DNA of 32,688 nucleotides from NCBI GenBank assembly GCA_034698045.1, contig JAQGAU010000260.1:1-32688 (forward strand), in the 5' to 3' direction. A program made the translations under genes and the position numbers. This stretch comes from Paramacrobiotus richtersi (lineage: Eukaryota > Tardigrada > Eutardigrada > Parachela > Macrobiotidae). The notes under the pieces are model-generated. The model did not search any database. It saw nothing but the letters and a program-made list of their open reading frames with translations, and was not told where the DNA came from. Positions 1 to 8,911 of the stretch are shown here, piece by piece (positions within the stretch are counted from its first letter, which is position 1; each line of letters starts with the position of its first letter).

Positions 1-580
1 TAGCCGGAGTCGACAATCGCATTCGATTTAGTAATTAGTAGCATTATATGTACGCACATGAAATGACACTTTCGAATTGTGTTTAAACAATCAGCACATT
101 ACCGCTGTCATGACTTACGGATCGAGTTCACAGAAAATCCCAAAGAAAATCCTAGTGGACATCCAGAAGTGTTTACGACATCAGCAAGCTATATATTCTT
201 TTCGAGACTCAGTGGTAACAATCATCTGCAAGACAGACAAACTTTTCCGCTAAACGTAAATGTTTGCGGTGGATGTTGATCAATTCTTACCATATTGTCT
301 TGCAGACTGCTAGACTATATCGGACTGTTTTATTCACGGTGGGTTTAAACCAATGAACATCATAAAATGCTTTTTTTAGAGAAACGGTATACTACTTAGC
401 TAGCTGCAGGAGGGCTCTGAGAAACTTTCTACTTTTAAGAGAATGCAGAATACCTGGAAGCCGGGGTTTATTGGTTATTAGCTTGCCGCTTTAGACACAA
501 CACTGTATATTTTGTAAGAGCCTGCAATTATTGCAATTGAAAAGTTACTGACAGACAGTGGTATTCGGTCAACTTAATTC
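1..580. other. No supported gene
   Basis: AT-rich sequence. The only open frame, at 79-279 on the plus strand, starts at GTG, has no recognisable domain, signal peptide or splice context, and is treated as chance. No repeat family was recognised. Confidence 0.6.
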
Positions 581-586
581 TTTATT
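581..586 (-). terminator. Polyadenylation signal (AATAAA) of the first six-Cys gene
   Basis: AATAAA on the minus strand, about 110 bases past the stop codon of the gene at 696-1118. The spacing suits a short 3' UTR. Confidence 0.5.
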
Positions 587-695
587 TGACAGACCAACCA
601 TAAGTTCGATAAAAAACTACAGTTACACAAACAAGGTGCTTGAAACCTGGTGAAGAAGACAGTCGAAACATCACTTACGAGGACATCTACCGGTT

Positions 696-1118
696 TTAAT
701 CCGCGCATTCTCCTTGGCGGTTTCCGAGAGCGCGGAGATTGGAAATGGTGCCTGTGACCGTATCGCGAGCGGCAGCCGCAAAGGTGGGACGGCAGTTCGC
801 TCTGACAGCCGATCCAGGACACCGGATGTGCATCTTCGCTGCAAATTTCCACTGGCAAACTTGTCGCGCGGTTTCCACGTTACAGGACAAACCGCAAATG
901 CTTTGCCAAGGGTTTTGACCGACGGGTGAGTCGATGGAGTTGAGCAAATTATTAATGAGGTCTTGCATTAATGTATCGTTTAACGAGGACTGTAACTGGA
1001 CGTCCTTTCCGAACTCTGAATCGTTTTCACTGGAAAGCACGTTCGCATTTGCACAGTCATAGGAGCTCGTAACGAAGAGAACGAGTGACAGACAAATGGC
1101 ACCTTGTTGAAGAATCAT
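696..1118 (-). CDS. Small secreted six-cysteine protein, copy 1 (possibly anti-lipopolysaccharide-factor-like)
   Basis: A single-exon frame of 140 codons from ATG. Residues 1-26 form a signal peptide with a hydrophobic core (ICLSLVLFV) and a plausible cut near ANA/NV. A polar, variable stretch follows. The C-terminal half carries six cysteines at 75, 79, 88, 100, 109 and 138, all kept in the paralog at 5345-5758 with the same spacing. C79 to C100 encloses a basic, aromatic stretch and is followed by Pro-Gly. This is reminiscent of the disulfide-closed LPS-binding loop and CPG motif of crustacean anti-lipopolysaccharide factors, but the resemblance is by eye and the other cysteines do not belong to that family. 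An extracellular, perhaps antimicrobial, role is inference. A TATA box lies about 95 bases upstream and AATAAA about 110 bases downstream, so the gene appears complete and unspliced. Confidence 0.75.
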   Translation of the reverse strand: MILQQGAICLSLVLFVTSSYDCANANVLSSENDSEFGKDVQLQSSLNDTLMQDLINNLLNSIDSPVGQNPWQSICGLSCNVETARQVCQWKFAAKMHIRCPGSAVRANCRPTFAAAARDTVTGTISNLRALGNRQGECAD

Positions 1119-1210
1119 TTTCAGTTAGAATAGACCTAATCAAATCGTTGAAACAGAACCCGGAAAATCGAACGTAATAAGACGAGTGTGAGATTTCAAA
1201 ATTTCGACTA

Positions 1211-1220
1211 CCTTTTATAT
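1211..1220 (-). promoter_or_regulatory. TATA box of the first six-Cys gene
   Basis: The minus strand reads ATATAAAAGG, close to the metazoan TATA consensus, about 95 bases before the ATG. The second copy has a TATA-like motif at a similar distance. Confidence 0.6.
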
Positions 1221-1252
1221 CTGCGTTTCCGCATTGTGTACACGATCCGTGA

Positions 1253-1270
1253 ATCCGGTATTTTCCGGAT
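1253..1270. promoter_or_regulatory. Inverted-repeat promoter element ATCCGG-N6-CCGGAT
   Basis: A perfect 6-base inverted repeat around TATTTT, 33 bases upstream of the TATA box. A close relative lies upstream of the paralogous gene (5899-5915). CCGGAT matches an ETS-type core, and the inner GGTATTTTCC differs at one position from a kappa-B-like site. Which factor binds, if any, is unknown. Confidence 0.45.
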
Positions 1271-1583
1271 CTTTACTGCACGATTCTAACTGAAGATACG
1301 TACATACTACGTGCGTAATATCTTATTTGCTTATCATCGTCTTTTGTAATGGACATCATGGAGTGTTGCAGTGGAAGACATAACTTGTTTGTGTCGTAGC
1401 CTAAGATAACGCTTCGTACTGTGCTGTCAACAAAACACCGGTAGTGCATTGATCATGAACTCACTCATTAGCGCCTAATTCGATAAACGCCTGCGAGAAT
1501 GTTTGGGCCACTGGCCACCCCCAGCTCGGCCGCGGAGTCTCGTGGTACTGCCGGACATGCACGGCCACCGGAAGGGAGTTCTG

Positions 1584-1631
1584 CGGTTCGTGGCCGCACC
1601 CGGTTCGTGGCCGGGACCCGGTTCGTGGCCG
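1584..1631. repeat. Three short repeats of CGGTTCGTGGCCG in a GC-rich block
   Basis: CGGTTCGTGGCCG occurs at 1584, 1601 and 1619, a period of 17-18 bases. The block at about 1500-1700 is far richer in GC and CpG than its surroundings. It may be the 5' part of the retroelement-like sequence that ends in (TTG)n at 2180, or an unrelated minisatellite. Confidence 0.6.
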
Positions 1632-1984
1632 AGATCAGTTGAGAGAGCTCCCCTCGGTGCGGTCGGCGGGTACCATTGTGCGAGAGAGCAGCGCGAGTGG
1701 AGATGTGCCTTTAATAATACTGACAATACTAACAGCGTTAGGATTAAATCGAAGGGAAAAAGAAGAAGGGAAGAAGGGAGGGTTGGTGGGAAAATCCAAA
1801 CTCTTAAGACAGTAAGGAAAAGGATAGGAAGGAAATGCAAAAGCACAAGCACAAGGTGTTCGATTCAATCTATATTACTGAGACAATTCCTTATCAAATG
1901 CATGCAGTACTAAACTGTTCATGCTGCAAGCATATTCTAACATCGAGTCAGGCATGAGAATAGTTATTGGACAGGCGAAGTATG

Positions 1985-2182
1985 TCAGCATATCCGTGTG
2001 GCGATGAGGAGTAGACGGGCAGTGGAGTCGAACCAGCACGGTCCATTCCGGGAATTGACAATGGTCCATTGTCCGGAGTGCTGGCTAGTCGAATGGTCAG
2101 ATCTCTCGCACGAAGCCATTCATCGACGAATGGCCCTGCTGGGCGAATGTACCAGAGGAATAAATTTGTTGTTGTTGTTGTC
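1985..2182 (+). mobile_element. 3' end of a retroelement with a (TTG)n tail
   Basis: The sequence ends in CCAGAGGAATAAA followed by five TTG units (2166-2180). The same end, ATGGC.CCTGCTGG...CCAGAGGAATAAA then (TTG)n, closes the LINE on the opposite strand at 3913-4654, so the two share a 3' recognition end. A perfect hairpin (2115-2134, GCCATTC/GAATGGC) and a palindrome (2058-2072) lie inside. No reverse-transcriptase coding is seen. It is either a heavily 5'-truncated LINE or a short non-autonomous partner using the LINE's tail. Confidence 0.55.
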
Positions 2183-2261
2183 GTATGTGCTTTCGCGATG
2201 CTACATAGCTACAACGTGGCCGGCGCCACTCGAATGGCGCTAATCTAATCCCGCCAGCGAC

Positions 2262-3515
2262 CATTGATGTCAAATGGCATCACTGAGGAGCCGGTTTTGT
2301 TACAGGAGATCCTGATGTGCTAGGCGGGTGCCGTTTTCTCAGGGAGGCTGTGCAGAACCAGAGTAACAATTAAAAAAATACTGGACTGACCATAAGTGCA
2401 CTGGTCAAGGAACAGGGAGCCTTTAAAAATGACCATTTTTCAGCTTTTTGGGTTCTTTGAGCTCTTCGCATGGTATAGGGTTTGAGAGTTGAATAAAAAA
2501 ACCTAGAAAAGTGGCATTGAGAGTACCTCGGGTGCTGTACCGAATGCCGTTTTCCAAAGTAAACCTCTTTCGATCGGTCAGCCGGCAGCTGACCGCACTG
2601 TCCATGATGCCATTTTGACATCAATGGGCATGTCCCTGATAAGGAATTAATCCTTAAATTTTTTTATTGAACAACCGTTTCGTATACGGCAGCGTATCAT
2701 AGCATTGGTCTACACAGTTTTTTAAGGGCTATCTGGCACCATATTTTAAGTGGTCATCAGACTGACCACTGGTCAGTCCGGCCGATGACCACCGAAAAAT
2801 GCTGTATCATCATTGTTTCGTCTCCGTTGTTTATCCTGTCCCCTTTTCGATTATAAAAAAACCCATCCTGACCGACAGTTGACGTATTTCACTGAAGTCC
2901 GCCTAGGACTGCAGCTTTGTCGGCACAGTTTGCATAGGTTATGCCATATTAAGCTGTTTCGCGCTGCTTTTTTTGCCGTGATTGATGACCATGGCGATGG
3001 GAGGGGTCATTTCAGATAGCCAATGCATCAGGAATGAATGGCGAACCGGTTTCTGCCTTTCTTTTGATCTTTCGAAGGGAGTACGAGCCATGATGGAGGC
3101 AAAAGACTGACACAGAGATGCTTTTTGCACTATGTTTCGACAAAACGCTGACCTCACGCCCTTGCTGTGTTTGATCCTGAAGTTCACCAAGCAGTGGCTG
3201 ACTTCCGGTTATACTTTCAGTACTGGGGAGGTCATCTGAACTCGCAAAGGTTGGGGAAAGTGCTTACTACTAGCGGAAAGCAGGGATTTCGGCTGATTTT
3301 CAGCAGATTTAAAAATGCCACTTTTTACAGCTGCCCATTGGTCATCCGGATGACCACCAAACATATCCCACTGGATAGCCCTAGAAAAACTGACCATAGC
3401 CAGCGCTTTAAACGTTGAAAAGCGTTGCCGCTAAATTTTAGAAAAAATGAACCTTTTTGATGTAAAAAAGGGTTCATGCCCATTGATGTCAAAATGGCAT
3501 CATGCTGCCCTCGCT
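2262..3515. mobile_element. Foldback-type repeat cluster with long imperfect inverted arms
   Basis: The core TGATGCCATTTTGACATCAATG occurs at 2605-2626 and inverted at 3481-3502. A third, slightly changed copy lies at 2262-2282 in the same orientation as the 3481 copy. Similarity between the outer arms extends inward: GGGCTATC near 2727 pairs with the reverse of the GATAGCCC near 3375, each followed by related GGTCATC/GATGACC stretches. The arms are roughly 190 bases around a 540-base centre. No transposase frame is visible. This looks like one or two nested non-autonomous inverted-repeat elements; exact ends and target duplications were not resolved. Confidence 0.5.
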
Positions 3516-3912
3516 GACCTATGGTCACAAAAATTACCAAAAAATAACATTTTCTTAATGACATTTTTTAGTTGGTAACTGCCAGTTTTCGACTCAGAAT
3601 TCGCATTCCTTCTGGTACCGGGCACTGGAGGGTTAACGCTACAACGTTAACTCCCATTATCACTGCATTATTGCACCAAGACCTGGTCAGTCTGTACAGA
3701 TATAATCCAAGCACGGCTAATCTGGGAGAAGTTTGTGCAGTATCGGATTTCCCACCAGAAAATAAAACTCAATAATTCCATCAACAATGTTGTGCGCTAA
3801 CCTAGGCGAACACGCGTAGTTTGAATTTATTTGCGGATGACAGTGTAAATAACAGTACAATCTTGCTCGTCAGTACAGTACTCACAGAAAAGAACGATAG
3901 TTTTTCCTAGAC

Positions 3913-4654
3913 ACAACAACAACAACAACAACTTTATTCCTCTGGCCATTTCGGTCCAGCAGGTGCCATGCATCTACACATGACATTAATTATACAAACA
4001 GACTAAACACGAAGTACAACACAGGATAGTACAGAAGTTAAGTATGAGAAGAGTAAACAACAAAAACAACAAACAAACAGTTACGAGGTCGAACAACAGC
4101 AAAAACGCACAATTATGAACAGAGAGAGGTAGTTGTGACAACAGCATGTAACATGAAACCATCAAACCTGCTATGAATAATGTCAGCCGCAACCGAAACA
4201 CATAACGCAGCTATACCGCTAAACCAGTTAGGCCAAACAAACAAACAAATAAACAAACACTTGAAGCAAGACTGTTACATGCCATCATCTAGTATCAGCC
4301 GTCCGTGGTGGCAGTCCCTAACATCCTTTAGCAGCTTCCGGACATAATTTCCAATGGCATGCAAGTCTCGGTCCATGTCGTCATTTCTGGTTTCGCTGTT
4401 CGCGCAGTGCTTGACGTATTCAAAAAGATCTGATGGCACAAAGGTCAGCTTCTGCAGAAGCAAATCGCGGGACGGCATATGCAACGGACACTGGAACGCG
4501 GCGTGCATTTCGTCTTCGGGAACTTCGCAGTGTCGGCAAATACGATCGCATCGATCCAAATTTTCCCACCGTCCAGTTTCGATCCTTAGGTGATGACAGC
4601 CGGTCAGCAGCCGTATGATGGCGCTGGTAAGATCCCGAGGCAATAAATTGATGT
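3913..4654 (-). mobile_element. 5'-truncated non-LTR retrotransposon (LINE), 3' end
   Basis: Read on the minus strand, a frame ending at 4275 encodes the C-terminal end of a LINE polyprotein. It starts in the conserved RDLTSAIIRLLTG...LRIETGRW stretch and continues into a zinc knuckle C-x2-C-x8-H-x4-C (ICRHC...EDEMHAAFQC) followed by CP and a downstream Arg, as in the zinc-binding region after the reverse transcriptase. A T/G-rich 3' UTR of about 340 bases leads to AATAAA (3933-3938) and a (TTG)n tail (3913-3932). The reverse transcriptase core and everything 5' are missing, the usual result of incomplete target-primed reverse transcription. The frame is open over the remaining part, so the insertion may be fairly young. 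The clade was not determined. Confidence 0.8.
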
Positions 4655-4737
4655 ACACACAGCAACATGTAACAACAACACAACTATCACACAACAACAA
4701 CACAACACACACACAACAACACACAGCAACATGTAAC
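4655..4737. repeat. CA/CAA-rich microsatellite bracketed by an identical 19-base direct repeat
   Basis: The same 19 bases (ACACACAGCAACATGTAAC) occur at 4655-4673 and 4719-4737. Between them lies a mix of CAA, CA and CACAA units that on the minus strand looks like a LINE (TTG)n tail. It abuts the 5' end of the truncated LINE. Replication slippage or an extreme 5'-truncated insertion with a target duplication would both explain it. Confidence 0.7.
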
Positions 4738-5100
4738 GCTCTTCATCCTTGTAAAATTCAGCAAGGTGGGAAGCTGCACAAATTAAGGAAGGGAAACAGC
4801 AGTAACAGGGGCGCGGGGGAAACATGACTATTTTTTTCACTTACAGTCTGTGTTTGTGTATTCGTGTTACTACAATGGAGAACCACATCCAAAGTGAACC
4901 CAAAGTAAAGTCAGGTTGCGAGCGTTTCCCGGCGGCTGCTCACCCCACCCTGGCAAATACTGGATACTGTTAAGAATCTGCTGCTAAGAACTGCTTTTCT
5001 TGACGGATCTTTTTCGAAATCATGGTATCGTAACATCAGCTGCAGCAGTATGGTGCAGAAAGTTTCTGTTTCCTTGCGGCGAATGAGGACACGCGTAGCG
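4738..5100. other. No supported gene
   Basis: AT-rich spacer between the truncated LINE and the 3' side of the second six-Cys gene. No coding or repeat signal was recognised. Confidence 0.5.
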
Positions 5101-5106
5101 TTTATT
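5101..5106 (-). terminator. Possible polyadenylation signal of the second six-Cys gene
   Basis: AATAAA on the minus strand, about 240 bases past the stop at 5345. It is farther away than in copy 1, so the assignment is tentative. Confidence 0.35.
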
Positions 5107-5344
5107 TTTTATTCGCTTCAGTTCACATATAGCACTGCTTCGAGTTCGCTCATACATACGTTAACCGTGCATTAGGAGCAACTTACTGACAGACGTATTC
5201 TGCCGGTTTACAAGTTAGCACTATATTGATAGACTAACTGAAAATTGATAAAAAAAAAAGTATCTTTGCGCGCACGTCGTAGGTTCTTGCGCAGTCTGTT
5301 GAACGACAAAAAACTATCTTGTACAAAAAGAACGTCTGCTGGTC

Positions 5345-5758
5345 TTAACCAGCGCACTCTCCTTGGCGGTTCCCGTTGGCGCGGAGATTGCCAATGGTCC
5401 ATGTGACCGCATCGCGAGCGGCGTCCTCCCTCTTCCGACGGCAGTTAGCGTTGGCATCCGATCCAGGGCAGATGATGTGCATCTTGGCTGTCCATCTCCA
5501 CTTGCAGACCTGTCGTGCTGTTTTGACGGTGCATGACAAGCCGCAGATGGTTTGATGTTTGGTTTGACCGATGGACTCAACGATGTAGTTGCCCAGACTG
5601 TTGACTAGGCTCTGTATTAGCGCGTTGGCCTGCCCGGAGTCCGACTGACCGGATCCTCCGCCGTCTTCATTAGGAAGCACATTTGCGGTCCCAGAGCCAT
5701 ACAATGTCGTAATCAGGAGCACGAACGACAGACAAACAACACCCTGCCGAAATACCAT
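5345..5758 (-). CDS. Small secreted six-cysteine protein, copy 2
   Basis: A single-exon frame of 137 codons, paralogous to 696-1118 over its full length. The signal peptide at 1-26 (core VCLSFVLLITT) ends near GTA/NV. It is followed by a Gly/Ser/Asp-rich linker, where copy 1 is different, and then the conserved C-terminal half. Cysteines at 72, 76, 85, 97, 106 and 135 match copy 1 exactly in spacing. Shared stretches include ICGLSC, TARQVC, AKMHI-CPG and GNRQGECA. Conservation is concentrated in the cysteine domain, while linker and signal peptide drift, as expected for a folded secreted effector under constraint. A TATA box (5841-5850) and an inverted-repeat element (5899-5915) sit upstream as in copy 1. 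An antimicrobial or LPS-binding role is only a hypothesis. Confidence 0.78.
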   Translation of the reverse strand: MVFRQGVVCLSFVLLITTLYGSGTANVLPNEDGGGSGQSDSGQANALIQSLVNSLGNYIVESIGQTKHQTICGLSCTVKTARQVCKWRWTAKMHIICPGSDANANCRRKREDAARDAVTWTIGNLRANGNRQGECAG

Positions 5759-5840
5759 TTTGCAGTGAGAAGTCTATCAGGCAAGGGCAAGTAAAAGTAT
5801 GAAAACGAATTGTATAGGAATTTAAAAGTTGGCGTGCTTA

Positions 5841-5850
5841 CTTATATATG
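5841..5850 (-). promoter_or_regulatory. TATA-like box of the second six-Cys gene
   Basis: The minus strand reads CATATATAAG about 85 bases before the ATG, close to the position of the TATA box in the paralog. Confidence 0.55.
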
Positions 5851-5898
5851 TGCATGCATTTTGGAATCTTTTACGACACACTGTATTCTTAATTGTAA

Positions 5899-5915
5899 AT
5901 CCGCTATTTCCGGAT
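5899..5915. promoter_or_regulatory. Second copy of the inverted-repeat promoter element
   Basis: ATCCGC-TATTT-CCGGAT: five of six arm bases pair, and the spacer is one base shorter than in the copy at 1253-1270. The right half reads CCGGATGT, a good ETS-type core. It lies 49 bases upstream of the TATA box. Confidence 0.4.
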
Positions 5916-6517
5916 GTTTGTGTCCTTTTTCATAACCATAAATTCGTACGATAGCTGGAACGCGTATCACCTGCTTTGATAGATTTAACGAGGTGTTGCA
6001 GTCAGACTACAACAATGTTATGTTTGTCTAGCAGCCGAACGCCGTTTGCACAATAATTGATTAAATAAAGATTCGTCATCTTTTACACATAGTAGAGGTA
6101 GAATACGCGGTAGTGACGATCAAACAAAGTAGTTCCGCCACGAGCTGTTATTGTCCGGGTCGTAATACGTTTTTGTGTAAACGACGATATTATTCAAGTT
6201 CTTAGAAAATTCATGAACAGATCAGTCACTTCAGTATGGGAAAGATATGGCGCCGCAGTTAATTTATAACATGCTTGTTACCTCCAAACAGTTTGGCAGA
6301 ATGCTTTACCAACGTTACAAGTCCGCAATTGGGGAGAATCTAGAAAATTGCACACATTTCCGTTCTATCGGAATGCTCTTTGTCTTTTGTATGCTGAAAC
6401 GCAGGGAAAGAATGTTTGGCTCCTTTCTCGACGGAAGAACTTTTCTTGGATGGTAACTCTGAGCTAATGGCTGTGCATATCATATGCAGCATATGGAGTG
6501 ACCCATATTTTTATCTG
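5916..6517. other. No supported gene
   Basis: AT-rich intergenic DNA. A 69-codon frame at 6247-6456 (plus) and a 61-codon frame at 6607-6792 (plus) have no recognisable domain or convincing signal peptide and were not called. Confidence 0.5.
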
Positions 6518-6523
6518 TTTATT
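6518..6523 (-). terminator. Possible polyadenylation signal of the isochorismatase-like gene
   Basis: AATAAA on the minus strand, about 380 bases beyond the stop at 6902. It is the first one found downstream. Confidence 0.35.
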
Positions 6524-6901
6524 TGAGATTTCGGTTGACTGTCTGATGGAGGAAATGGCAAAACTTTTTCGGATCAACATGTTATAAGCAACATCGATTC
6601 TGCACAGTGATGGTCTTCTGCTGGACTTACTTACTTTGCCCGTTTACACTAGAACGCACGGAGCATACATTTTACTGTATATGCAACTGTTATCGAGTTC
6701 TCAAAGCGTATGACTATGACCAGCCGTGCGTAGTAACAATAACAAGTTGGTACCGTCTGCTGTGTGGTCAACTGGATGAAGTTAATGTATGAACCTGTCA
6801 AAGTGGACGACTAAATTCTTGTGACAAATCACTAACTCACTGAGACAGATTGTATCCCGGACAGCGAAAAGTATCGAGCTTCAAGCATAGAACATTCCAA
6901 A

Positions 6902-8037
6902 CTAGTACTTGGGCGTTGGTATACAGCACGACGACGGATTCGGCGCCACCATCGCATCCAGATGAGCCACCACTTCCTCGCGGAACACTTCACCAATCTT
7001 GATCCCCTCCGGTGTGGTTCCGTCCTTCCCCAACTCCGCTGCCAGGGCATTGGTCGTGGTGGTGCGCGCCCCCGCCTTTTCCCACAGCCGCCGTCCCGTG
7101 TCCTCGGCAATCTGGCTGGGACTCCCGCCGGCATCCTGCACCACCAGGACGTTGTAGCCGTCTGCCGCCATGAGGGCGGCGTTGTAAGCGATGCGTACAT
7201 CATTGGTGATGCCGGCCATAATGACGTTCTTGATGCCGTTGGCGGCTTTGGTGACGGCCGCCCGGTAGTTGGGATCGTCCCAGGGAATGGCCATTTGTTC
7301 ACGTTTAACGCGAGCCGCGTATGCTTCGGGCAGGAGGGTCGGAATGTCTGCGAGTACGGCACCTTGAAAGTAAAGGAACGTTTCTAGACAGTGCGCTCTT
7401 TAGATGAATGGGAATGACGCTCGGGTGGTGCCGTGCTCTATGCTCCTTTAAGATATACTTCAAGAACGCTCGTAGTCGACAGCTGTTCTACCAAGAAACA
7501 GCGCATTCAATTTTGACAAAGAGCGAGAAAGAGAAGATTAACATGAGAATGTCAGAACGATTTTCGTGGCGGCTGCATAATATGCAACGTGATGTTTGCT
7601 ACCCACCCAGTTATCACGTTGTTCAAACCTGTGTTAACATTGGTGAACCAGATAACAGAGCAACAATCCATCAAATCTCAGTTGCTTCTTAATATCAAAA
7701 GCCGCCATTAGCTCAGCTCACTTGTCTTCCAGCTCGGCCATATCTGTTTAAGAATGTAAAGCATTACAGTACCTTGGGCTTCACCCTCCAGGCTTGTTGT
7801 TAGCACAATTGGCATACTTAGTGCTTTACCAATTTTGGCCAGAAAGCGCATGTTCTGGGTGACCATTTTGATGTTGACGTTACGGACCAGAAAGAGGACG
7901 CCCTCCTGATAATCAATAAAGAGCATGATGGTACTAGTAACGTTAAAACGCTCGACCCGTGTGGGACATGTGACCGAGCAAGTCTGGGTCATGACAAGGC
8001 CGGCAAAAAAGAGTAGTACGAGAATACGAAAAAACAT
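6902..8037 (-). CDS. Secreted isochorismatase-fold (YcaC-like) protein with Arg at the catalytic Cys position
   Basis: Two exons, 7722-8037 and 6902-7362, joined through GT(7721-7720)...AG(7364-7363) in phase 1, give 258 residues. I chose the ATG at 8035-8037 because it begins an ideal signal peptide (MFFRILVLLFFAGLVMT); the longer open frame starts at TTG. The isochorismatase/cysteine-hydrolase domain then follows: MLFIDYQEG with the catalytic Asp at 42, PIVLTTSLEG near 80-90, IPWDDPNY, then VIMAGITNDVR and GYNVLVVQDAGGS. In active relatives the motif after AGIT ends in D/E-V-Cys, the nucleophile. Here it reads Asp-Val-Arg (Arg162, codon CGC at 7193-7195), one transition away from TGC. The fold is clear, but the usual hydrolase chemistry should be lost, which points to a binding or scavenging role or early decay. 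Exon 2 is GC-rich compared with its surroundings. Secretion is unusual for this family. Confidence 0.85.
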
Positions 8038-8561
8038 GTTATACCGTGTTCTCAAAACACATCAGAGACGTAAAACGACGCTGTTTGTACTTCCTCTTTC
8101 GAAAAAAAAGAGAGAAGAACGTTTGTGATATGCCGATGGCCGAAATCGACACGTTCAAGGAAACTACCGTAATGAAATGCAGATTAATACGAAATCCAAA
8201 GCTGTCGACTGTAAAACTGGTTGTTATTTCGGTTGTTATTATGCTCAGTACAAGTATATGTCAAATTTATTCGACCTCCCCTGTGCGGGCTTAGCAGGCG
8301 CCCATGATTCACCGCTGTTTCGCAGCGTAGACGCACTAAACTTGTTTCCGGTCAGATGTGAATTACGGTTGGACAGATCTTATCAATCAATCTAGTCACG
8401 CTGAAACTATTAATGAAATTAACAAAGTGGACCATATGTATAGTTGCAAAAACAATGTACACATGTCAGTTTAGCTAAGCTGTATTCGCCATAACCAAAA
8501 ATTCGGTCAGGGGTCTAGTGATAAAATTTTTGCTTAAAAGACACTACCAAAGCCTAGAAAT

Positions 8562-8906
8562 ATGGCACGTCGTATCAAAAAAGTTTTTGTTATGCTGGGA
8601 ATTGCTATTTGCTTCTCGTACAGCGTGCGCAACATGGTGCATGGAAAACAACCATCTACAGATTTATATCTGTATTCTGTAATCGAAGCGCTGAGGGCCG
8701 AAATGGAGAATATTTATCCAACCCCTTTCCGTGAAGCTTTCGTGATAGTTACGAAATTCAAACTTCGTAGAAGAGACTTGCGGTATATATACCACAGTGC
8801 GCATATACTACTGTACGTAACATCCTACACATCACTGCTACATAATGTACACCTGGTAGAAATGAGCAGAAGTCATTTTCGAAAAGGTCATTGGATGACT
8901 GAATGA
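8562..8906 (+). CDS. Doubtful small protein with an N-terminal hydrophobic segment
   Basis: A frame of 114 codons from ATG. Residues 1-20 (basic start, then VFVMLGIAICF) could be a signal peptide or anchor. The rest shows no known motif and becomes unlike protein after about residue 72, where a possible donor (CG/GTATAT) occurs. It ends right at the start of a decayed LINE fragment. It may be a first exon of an unrecognised secreted gene or chance. Confidence 0.2.
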   Translation: MARRIKKVFVMLGIAICFSYSVRNMVHGKQPSTDLYLYSVIEALRAEMENIYPTPFREAFVIVTKFKLRRRDLRYIYHSAHILLYVTSYTSLLHNVHLVEMSRSHFRKGHWMTE

Positions 8907-8911
8907 AAATG

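Noticed and set aside
2000..2035. GGTTCGACTCC on the minus strand looks like a tRNA B box (possible tRNA or SINE head)
   Set aside because: No matching A box at the right distance, and the T-arm stem does not pair well. It lies inside the (TTG)n-tailed element.
3986..4201. 71-codon minus-strand hydrophobic frame resembling a membrane protein
   Set aside because: It falls in the T/G-rich 3' UTR of the LINE; the composition explains the hydrophobicity.
7408..7692. 94-codon plus-strand frame
   Set aside because: It lies in the intron of the isochorismatase-like gene, has no motif and appears to be chance.
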